A stretch of DNA of 60,371 bases. It comes from an uncultured Alphaproteobacteria bacterium. GTDB taxonomy: Bacteria > Pseudomonadota > Alphaproteobacteria > Rhodobacterales > Rhodobacteraceae. Position 1 is the first letter of the stretch; the number at the start of each line of letters is the position of its first letter. Under the pieces are notes generated by a model that saw only the letters and a program-made list of their open reading frames with translations, had not been told where the DNA came from and ran no database searches. Position numbers and translations under genes: made by a program. Where the stretch lies: assembly GCA_902524845.1 (NCBI GenBank), contig CABZEW010000009.1:1-60371 (forward strand), written 5' to 3'. This document shows, piece by piece, positions 54,283-60,371 of this stretch.

Positions 54283-55155
54283 TCATTCGTAATAGAAACT
54301 AACCGAATGTTTGGCCTCAGCGAAAAATAACCATCTTGAAAAGTAAACTCCAACAAAATGAAAGAGGATCGCGAGGATACTAATGCTAAACTCACCAGGG
54401 AATACTAGAATTAGAGACATCGGGAAGACAAATGCCGTAAAGAATGATATGTATCTCAATTTTATGGAATGTTTCCTCCCAACTTTATAAACCATCTCAT
54501 TTAGCAAGTAATTTTGATTAGTATGCGCTGCATCAAAAGGTCTAATTTCTTCATTAGCATCAAAGCCTAAAGCAGTACCGACACTTGTTTCCTTATCCTT
54601 AAAGCCTCGATCAGCAGTATACCAAAACAAGATTTGAAGAGTGCCAAAAACAAGCAAAGTGACTAGACTAGCGTAACTTGTTAATAGAATTGCCCCACCT
54701 GATAAAGCAGCAAAAATAAAAATAGCAGGCGTAAAGATATTATTCCAAGAGGGAACGGTCTTAAGCTGCGCATAAATCATAGAAGTGGTGAAAATTGTAA
54801 ATAAGGCTAGAAAGAACAAAACTATACCGACTTCGTTTATATACATATTTTGTAAAAAAACCCACGCAATATTTGCCGAAACGAGCAATAAGCAGAAAAT
54901 TGAGGAAATTGCCTCCCTGCTTAACCAGCTTGTTTGCCACTGAGACATAGATTTTATTGCATTTTTTTTATTTGCAAGATGAAAAAAAGAAGATACCAAC
55001 CCAACGGTTGAGAAAATAATCCCTAGAATGGAAAAAGTAATAAGATCAAAAATACTGATCTGATTAAAAAATTGAAGGAGCCCTGTAATTGATATAAGCC
55101 CAAACCCGAAACCAGACAGAACAGTAAAAAGGATAATAGAGGGAGCAGGATGCAT
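54283..55155 (-). CDS. soeC: DmsC-type membrane anchor, SoeC-like
   Basis: A 290-residue membrane protein with about eight hydrophobic helices, like the DmsC anchor subunit that passes electrons between quinone and an iron-sulfur subunit. MHPAPSIILFTVLSGFGFGL opens the first helix, and the loop WQTSWLSREA near 80 is a family mark. Its ATG overlaps the soeB stop by one base (TAATG). With the cytoplasmic-type catalytic subunit encoded two genes upstream it fits SoeABC, a sulfite dehydrogenase feeding electrons to quinone. Confidence 0.8.
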   Translation of the reverse strand: MHPAPSIILFTVLSGFGFGLISITGLLQFFNQISIFDLITFSILGIIFSTVGLVSSFFHLANKKNAIKSMSQWQTSWLSREAISSIFCLLLVSANIAWVFLQNMYINEVGIVLFFLALFTIFTTSMIYAQLKTVPSWNNIFTPAIFIFAALSGGAILLTSYASLVTLLVFGTLQILFWYTADRGFKDKETSVGTALGFDANEEIRPFDAAHTNQNYLLNEMVYKVGRKHSIKLRYISFFTAFVFPMSLILVFPGEFSISILAILFHFVGVYFSRWLFFAEAKHSVSFYYE

Positions 55156-55898
55156 TACAATTTACTTAGAGCCCTATCTACCCAACCAAGAAGACCTTTG
55201 GCATTAGTCTCCTCCTCAACTCCCGACCCTGAAGAAACCGCTGAATTTTTGGACTTTATTCTGGGAAGCAAATACTTGTTGACTGGTTTCGTTTGCATTT
55301 CAGGCATAAGATCAACTCCACCTCTTTCTTTTACTTTTTTTGACACATCAGAATTCGGATCATTGAAATCGCCAAAAGCTCTTGCCCCTGTAGGACAACT
55401 CTTAACACACACAGGCACCCTATCCTCTGGCGGGAGCTCTTCGTTATAAATTCTATCTACACAAAGGGTGCACTTTTTCATAACACCACTTACCAAGTCC
55501 AACTCTCTTGCACCATATGGGCATGCCCAAGCACAAAGACCACAGCCCATACAGTCATCTTCGTTCACTAAAACTATACCATCTTCTTCTCTCTTATAGC
55601 TTGCCCCGGTTGGACAGACAGTAACGCAGGGTGCATCCTCGCAATGAAGGCATGATCTTGGAAAATAAAAAGGCTCTGTTTCATTCGTATTGCAGTTTTC
55701 TCTTTCATAAGAATGAACACGATTTAAAAAAGTGCCAACCGGGTCTCTTCTATGTGAATTAATATCACTTAACTGCTTATCGCTACCTGATGAATTCCAC
55801 TCCTTACAACTCACCACACATCCGTGGCACCCGACACAAGTGTCAAGATCAATTAAAAGCCCTAGCTTTTTTTCATCGCATTTAGGTAATTTTGTCAA
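55155..55898 (-). CDS. soeB: Four-[4Fe-4S] ferredoxin subunit, SoeB-like
   Basis: A 247-residue iron-sulfur subunit of the DmsB type. Its four cysteine groups are CVGCHGCVVSCKEW (about 17-30), CLHCEDAPCVTVCPTGAS near 78, CMGCGLCAWACPYGA near 111, and CTLCVDR with the final CVKSCPTGA near 138-165. They conduct electrons from the molybdopterin subunit to the membrane anchor. The start is a TTG at 55898, 7 bases after the soeA stop with GCGAGA upstream. The C-terminal tail beyond residue 190 is less conserved. Confidence 0.85.
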   Translation of the reverse strand: MTKLPKCDEKKLGLLIDLDTCVGCHGCVVSCKEWNSSGSDKQLSDINSHRRDPVGTFLNRVHSYERENCNTNETEPFYFPRSCLHCEDAPCVTVCPTGASYKREEDGIVLVNEDDCMGCGLCAWACPYGARELDLVSGVMKKCTLCVDRIYNEELPPEDRVPVCVKSCPTGARAFGDFNDPNSDVSKKVKERGGVDLMPEMQTKPVNKYLLPRIKSKNSAVSSGSGVEEETNAKGLLGWVDRALSKL

Positions 55899-55905
55899 TT
55901 CTCGC

Positions 55906-58704
55906 TCATTTTTTTTTATCTACCCCAACATCCAAAGGAGAACTTAACACAGGAAACTGTGGATGAGATACTTTACTAGGGTTGTTGACCTTTTCAACCT
56001 TAACCAATAGATCATACCATGCGGCCTGTCCAGTTATAGGATCGGAATTACTATATCTATAACCGTTCCCTTTCTTTGGCAAAAGATCAGAAATGAGATG
56101 ATTGATTATAAAACCTTCATTAGCCTCCTCTACATTTTCATCTAAAGCCCATGATCCTTTCCTTTTACCTATTGCATTCCATGTCCATACCGTATTTTCG
56201 TTCTGCCCCCTCATGAGCGCAACTGGAACTACTATTGATGAATTTTCTGATGTTAATCTTGCCCAATCGCCCACTTCAAATTTATTTGCTTTCCATAAAC
56301 TTTCTGACAGGAATAACTTATTCGAACCGTGTATTTGCCTCAACCATACATTCTGACTACCCCAACTATGGTACATCGCTGCTGGCCTTTGTGTAATTGC
56401 ATGAATTGGATATTGCTCTAATTTTTCCTGATCATGGTTAGGCCACCAAATTGGTAACGGATCCATTTTTTCTTCAATTCTTTCATGCAAGTACTTTTGA
56501 GGCTTTAAATTGTCTGGTAATCCTTGATGATTTTGCAGTTTTGCTAATGGCTCAAGATATATCTGAAAGACAAAAGGTTCTTCTTTATCAAAAAATCCCT
56601 TTTTCACGGCCCACTTTTGATAGGCTTGATTCCAGGGTTTATAATATTGGGCATTCTCAGGAATTTTCTCACTCCAAAATCCTCCATTTTTTATATATTT
56701 TTCGATTTGATTAGGGCTAGAGACCCCTCTACCGCTTTCTGAATTATTTTCTCCTCTAAACCCTGCAAGAGGCCCAACACCCGGTCGTCTCTGATGCTTC
56801 TGCATATAGTCAGAGTAATCTTCATATAAGGGCTTTTTTTTATCGTCTACCATTCCTGGCAATTCCAGCAAAGCTCCCAGTTGCAGCAAAACATCTTGGA
56901 AGCTTCTTACATCTCTGTCTGGTTTTACAACAGGCCAGCGTATGGCATCACTGACTTGATCAGGCTCACCGATAGGACGATCCAGTAAAGATATGCAATC
57001 ATATCTTTCCAAATAGGTGGTGTCTGGCAAAATGAGATCAGCAAAGGCAACAGTCTCTGAGTAATAACTATCTGAGTATATTATTTTAGGAATTTTGTAT
57101 TCGCCAGTGTCAGCGTCTTTTTCTGTTAGCTTCTTCATTGTCTCTTCCGTATTCATAGAAGAGTTCCATGCCATATTGGCCATATATAAGAACAATGTAT
57201 CTATCTTATAAGGATCACCACTATGACAGTTAGCAATTACGGTATGCATCAATCCATGAGAAGACATAGGGTTTTCCCAGGTGAACCCTTTGTCAATCCT
57301 TGCTGGCTTACCATTCTCATCATAAGCCAGATCTTCAGGCCCACCTATATATCCAAGATGAGGCCCATCTAATTCACTATCAGGACTAAATTTAAAATGT
57401 GGTTTTGGGTGTGCTCCAAACGGCTTCGGGTATGGAGGCTTAAATCGAAATCCACCAGGTACATCTACACTACCGATTATAATTTGAAGTAGGTGTATTG
57501 CTCGGCAAGTTTGAAATCCATTGGAGTGCGCTGAAATACCTCTCATGGCGTGAAAACTTACAGGCCTACCGACAAAACCAGACCTTCTTTCTCCCCTAAA
57601 GTCTATCCAATCTTGATCGATATGTATTACTTTATTAAAAGCAGTGGAAGCTATTTCTTCAGCTAAGCTTAATATTTGTTCTTCTTTTAATCCGCACTGT
57701 GGCGCAATCAGTTTTGGAGAATAAGAATCATCCAAATATTTTTCTGTTAACAAAGTAAATACAGTTTTAAAGGAACCATTTTTATTAGAATGAGACTTAG
57801 TCAAAGATGGTTTCACGCCATTATCTGAAAATCTCTTTAGCTCACCTGAGAAATGGTCAATAACAATAGGGAAGCCGTCTTTATCTTTTAAAAACAATCC
57901 TTTATTACTATCAGTTGAACTTATATTTACGAGGAATGGTGCATTTGTAAAACTTTGCAAATAGTCTAAATCAATTTTTTTTCTTTTAAGTAGTGTGTGT
58001 ACGAGTGAAAGGACTAAAAGACCATCTGTTCCTGGGCGTATCCCGATCCATTGATCTGCAATTGAATTATAGCCAGTCCTAACCGGGTTAATGGCTACCA
58101 CTCTTGCGCTTCTATCCTTTAACTTTCCTAACCCTCTCTTAATGGGATTGCTATCATGATCTTCTGCAACGCCGAAAAGGAGTAGTAGTTTTGTTTTTTC
58201 CCAATCTGGGGAACCAAATTCCCAAAATGAACCACCAATAGTATATATGCCTGCCGCCGCCATATTAACAGAACAGAATCCACCATGAGCTGCGTAATTT
58301 GGTGTGCCAAATTTTTGTGCCCACCACCCAGTAAAAGACTGACTCTGATCTCGGCCAGTGTAAAACACAAGTTTCTCTGGCGACTTTTTACGAATAGGAG
58401 ATAACCACTTGACTGCAAGCCCAAGAGCTTCTTCCCAGGAAATTTCTTTAAACTTTCCTTCTCCCCGTTCACCAACCCTAAGTAACGGCTTTTTGAGCCT
58501 TGACGCCGCTTTGTGTTGAAAAATCCCAGCCGCACCTTTTGCGCACAAAACACCCTTATTTACTGGATGATCTCTATTCCCCTCAATGTGAACAACTTCA
58601 TTATCTTTTAAATGAACATCAATCCCGCAGCGACATGCACACATATAACAAGTTGTTTTAGATACCCTTTCAGCGTTCTTAGTTGAATTAATTTCTGTAC
58701 CCAT
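55906..58704 (-). CDS. soeA: Molybdopterin oxidoreductase catalytic subunit, SoeA-like sulfite dehydrogenase
   Basis: A 932-residue DMSO-reductase-family catalytic subunit. The N-terminal [4Fe-4S] site is CYMCACRCGIDVH (about 19-31) with VLCAKGAAG near 54. HGGFCSVNMAAAGIYTIGGSFWEFG near 140, NPVRTGYNSIADQWIGIRPGTDG near 206, and the C-terminal QRPAAMYHSWGSQNVWLR are close to SoeA. No Tat signal is present, so it acts in the cytoplasm, as SoeA does. It should oxidise sulfite to sulfate. A polysulfide/tetrathionate-type role is the main alternative. The ribosome-binding site is weak (AGAAGAA). The biotinyl-carrier gene lies 14 bases upstream on the same strand. Confidence 0.78.
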   Translation of the reverse strand: MGTEINSTKNAERVSKTTCYMCACRCGIDVHLKDNEVVHIEGNRDHPVNKGVLCAKGAAGIFQHKAASRLKKPLLRVGERGEGKFKEISWEEALGLAVKWLSPIRKKSPEKLVFYTGRDQSQSFTGWWAQKFGTPNYAAHGGFCSVNMAAAGIYTIGGSFWEFGSPDWEKTKLLLLFGVAEDHDSNPIKRGLGKLKDRSARVVAINPVRTGYNSIADQWIGIRPGTDGLLVLSLVHTLLKRKKIDLDYLQSFTNAPFLVNISSTDSNKGLFLKDKDGFPIVIDHFSGELKRFSDNGVKPSLTKSHSNKNGSFKTVFTLLTEKYLDDSYSPKLIAPQCGLKEEQILSLAEEIASTAFNKVIHIDQDWIDFRGERRSGFVGRPVSFHAMRGISAHSNGFQTCRAIHLLQIIIGSVDVPGGFRFKPPYPKPFGAHPKPHFKFSPDSELDGPHLGYIGGPEDLAYDENGKPARIDKGFTWENPMSSHGLMHTVIANCHSGDPYKIDTLFLYMANMAWNSSMNTEETMKKLTEKDADTGEYKIPKIIYSDSYYSETVAFADLILPDTTYLERYDCISLLDRPIGEPDQVSDAIRWPVVKPDRDVRSFQDVLLQLGALLELPGMVDDKKKPLYEDYSDYMQKHQRRPGVGPLAGFRGENNSESGRGVSSPNQIEKYIKNGGFWSEKIPENAQYYKPWNQAYQKWAVKKGFFDKEEPFVFQIYLEPLAKLQNHQGLPDNLKPQKYLHERIEEKMDPLPIWWPNHDQEKLEQYPIHAITQRPAAMYHSWGSQNVWLRQIHGSNKLFLSESLWKANKFEVGDWARLTSENSSIVVPVALMRGQNENTVWTWNAIGKRKGSWALDENVEEANEGFIINHLISDLLPKKGNGYRYSNSDPITGQAAWYDLLVKVEKVNNPSKVSHPQFPVLSSPLDVGVDKKK

Positions 58705-58718
58705 GTTATTCTTCTAGA

Positions 58719-58946
58719 CTAATCCTTTTTATCTAACTCTATTAGTTTTTGGTCCTCATTGACCATTTCACCTTCATCTACAAAAATAGAAATAACCGTG
58801 CCAGAAACATTAGAGGTAACAGGAATTTCCATTTTCATCGACTCAATAATTAATACTTCCTGACCTGTTTCAATAACATCTCCAACTTTGCAATGTATTT
58901 TCCAAATTGATCCTGAAATTTCTGACAAAAGAATGACTTTATCCAC
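58719..58946 (-). CDS. Stand-alone biotinyl/lipoyl-attachment domain protein
   Basis: A 75-residue biotinyl/lipoyl domain consisting of little else: GSIWKIHCKVGDVIETGQEVLIIESMKMEIPV holds the attachment Lys in ESMKME, and SGTVISIFVDEGEMV completes the hammerhead fold. The Met-Lys-Met context favours biotin over lipoate. I chose GTG at 58946 because GGGGGA lies 7 bases upstream; an ATG 18 codons earlier would add a non-domain tail. No carboxylase subunit is in the window. It is the first gene of the soe operon, so any link to the sulfite dehydrogenase is unexplained. Confidence 0.82.
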   Translation of the reverse strand: MDKVILLSEISGSIWKIHCKVGDVIETGQEVLIIESMKMEIPVTSNVSGTVISIFVDEGEMVNEDQKLIELDKKD

Positions 58947-59046
58947 AATAAATCCCCCAACAAAAGTATTACAACCTAACGTAATTAAAAAGTATTTCAA
59001 ATATTAAAAAAAGATCATAGCATAAATATAGTTTAAGGAGACCTAA

Positions 59047-60345
59047 ATGCAGATACCTTCTTTTCAAAAAAAAATAACTCCTGAAAAATCTCCAGAAAAA
59101 ATATCTGTTTTTTCAGAGCCTACAGATCTAGCTTTAAAAGAATGGCAGGTTAAAGGATTAAAATTGCCAGATGTGTCTATAATAAATTCTTATAGAAAAG
59201 AAAGAGTTGTAAGGCAATTACAGAAAGACAAAGTTGATGCCGTTTTGCTTTTTGACCCTTTAAATATAAGGTACGCAACTGGTACATCTAATATGCTTTT
59301 ATGGAATACACATAATCCGTTTAGATCCTGTCTGGTTTTCGATGATGGGTACTGTATACTTTGGGACTATCAAGAAAGCACTCACTATGTAGAGTCAAAT
59401 TATCTATATATCGATGAAGTGAGAACCGGCGCATCTATGTTTTATTTTGCAAAAGGAGACAAAGTGAAATCTGCTGCAGAGAACTTCTCTGATCAAGTGT
59501 GTCAAGCTTTCAAAAAAAAGGGAAAAAATACCAAGAATCTAGCAATAGATAAAATAATGCTCGATGGATTTAAAAGCCTTGAAAATAGAGACTTTGAAAT
59601 TGAAAATGGAGAAAAAATTATGGAGCACGCTCGATCAATAAAGTCTGGAGAGGAAATAAAGGCTATGAGATGCTCTATTTCGGCGTGTGAAACCTCAATG
59701 CATATTATGGAGAATAAAACTAAACCAGGAATGGCTGAAAACGATATTTGGTCAGTTCTCCATTCAGAAAACATAAAAAGAGGTGGAGAATGGATTGAAA
59801 CTCGATTGCTTTCATCAGGTACCAAAACAAACCCGTGGTTTCAAGAATGTGGCTCTAGGGTGCTTCAGAACAATGAAATAGTGGCTTTTGACACTGATCT
59901 AGTTGGCTGTTACTCAATATGCACCGATATTTCTAGGACATGGTGGATAGGAGATCAAGAACCAACGAAAGAAATGAAACAAGATTACCGTATAGCATTG
60001 GATCATATTCAACAAAATGCTGAACTTGTTGCTCCTGGGGTTCACTTTAAAGATTTGACCTTCAAAGGACATCAGCTCGACAATATATATAAAAAACAGC
60101 AATACAGTTGCAGGTTTCATGGTGTTGGGTTGTGTGATGAGTTTCCGCTTATTACATACCCTGAGGACTATGAAGAAGGTGCTTTTGACTACGTCCTTCA
60201 GCCAGGAATGACACTATGCGTCGAGGCACTAATAAGCCGCGAGAACGGTGAATTTTCCATTAAACTGGAAGACCAATTACTCGTGACAGAAAATGGGTTC
60301 GAGAATCTTACCTCTTATCCTTTCGACGAAAAATTTTTAAGTTGA
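59047..60345 (+). CDS. dddP: DMSP lyase DddP
   Basis: A 432-residue M24-fold protein closely resembling DddP, which cleaves dimethylsulfoniopropionate to dimethyl sulfide and acrylate. The metal ligands of characterised DddP (Asp295, Asp297, Asp307, His371, Glu406, Glu421) have exact counterparts at Asp282, Asp284, Asp294, His358, Glu393 and Glu408, each offset by 13. The catalytic Asp377 corresponds to Asp364 in HGVGLCDEFP. RLLSSGTKTNPWFQECG and the N-terminal FDPLNIRYATGTSNM also match DddP rather than ordinary aminopeptidases. AAGGAG lies 7 bases before the ATG. It is divergent from the biotinyl/soe operon across about 100 bases. Confidence 0.93.
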   Translation: MQIPSFQKKITPEKSPEKISVFSEPTDLALKEWQVKGLKLPDVSIINSYRKERVVRQLQKDKVDAVLLFDPLNIRYATGTSNMLLWNTHNPFRSCLVFDDGYCILWDYQESTHYVESNYLYIDEVRTGASMFYFAKGDKVKSAAENFSDQVCQAFKKKGKNTKNLAIDKIMLDGFKSLENRDFEIENGEKIMEHARSIKSGEEIKAMRCSISACETSMHIMENKTKPGMAENDIWSVLHSENIKRGGEWIETRLLSSGTKTNPWFQECGSRVLQNNEIVAFDTDLVGCYSICTDISRTWWIGDQEPTKEMKQDYRIALDHIQQNAELVAPGVHFKDLTFKGHQLDNIYKKQQYSCRFHGVGLCDEFPLITYPEDYEEGAFDYVLQPGMTLCVEALISRENGEFSIKLEDQLLVTENGFENLTSYPFDEKFLS

Positions 60346-60371
60346 CCCCGTTTTAAACAGCACCCTCTGTT

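Noticed and set aside
58128-58553. 141-codon minus-strand open frame inside soeA
   Set aside because: It is an alternative frame of the well-supported molybdopterin oxidoreductase; no domain or start site supports it.
1-60371. tRNA, rRNA or CRISPR features
   Set aside because: No cloverleaf-like, ribosomal or direct-repeat/spacer pattern was seen by eye in the intergenic regions.

Overview
The window is about 60 kb of AT-rich, densely packed bacterial chromosome. The gene content points to a marine alphaproteobacterium with a streamlined genome: a DddP-type DMSP lyase, a SoeABC-like sulfite dehydrogenase, carnitine/glycine-betaine metabolism with a ProXWV importer, a split three-gene GlxBCD/MgsABC glutamate-synthase-like set, and a DUF3726 operon. 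I would guess a SAR116-, AEGEAN-169- or low-GC Roseobacter-like lineage, but no rRNA or marker gene fixes this. I saw no tRNA, rRNA, CRISPR array, intact insertion sequence or dedicated transcription factor.

Layout. 1-8.3 kb: the tail of a CaiB/BaiF CoA-transferase, a TctC-type binding protein with a clear terminator, a paired-domain unknown, an epoxide hydrolase, an amidase, a small exported protein, and an acyl-CoA synthetase broken by one in-frame amber codon. 8.3-11.2 kb: surface-sugar genes (a GDP-mannose dehydratase homologue lacking its catalytic Tyr, an FkbM-like methyltransferase, a glycosyltransferase). 11.3-16.2 kb: gamma-glutamylcyclotransferase followed by a relic of a gamma-glutamyltransferase tail, an enoyl-CoA hydratase family gene, an intact membrane adenylate cyclase and a heavily decayed second cyclase-TPR gene. 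16.2-17.9 kb: a linalool dehydratase/isomerase-fold protein. 17.9-23.6 kb: the four-gene ligase-associated DNA-repair set (PdeM, Lhr-Core helicase, MBL exonuclease, ATP-dependent ligase). 23.6-28.1 kb: the GlxBCD/MgsABC-like operon, a TPR protein and a ureohydrolase.

29.1-35.7 kb is a tight minus-strand series (RidA, alpha/beta hydrolase, AA_synth family protein, aldehyde dehydrogenase, dipeptidase-like protein, a 565-residue unknown, DUF3726). Its chemistry is unassigned, and an 11-base poly-G tract sits at the dipeptidase ribosome-binding position. 35.9-44.3 kb is a plus-strand operon that reads as a route from trimethylaminobutyraldehyde or gamma-butyrobetaine through carnitine to glycine betaine: aldehyde dehydrogenase, LLM flavoprotein, CaiD-like hydratase, carnitine dehydrogenase, BKACE/CdhC, acyl-CoA dehydrogenase and an ADP-forming CoA ligase. 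Facing it are proXWV and a CaiC-like ligase.

49.5-60.4 kb: a DMT exporter, glutamate dehydrogenase, an M20 peptidase coupled to a DsbA-like gene that carries a one-base homopolymer frameshift, soeCBA with an orphan biotinyl carrier, and dddP. The common theme is use of methylated osmolytes (carnitine, betaine, DMSP) and the nitrogen, carbon and sulfur they release. The strongest candidates for undescribed biology are the 29.1-34.5 kb operon, the ADP-forming-ligase carnitine operon and the LinD-like protein.
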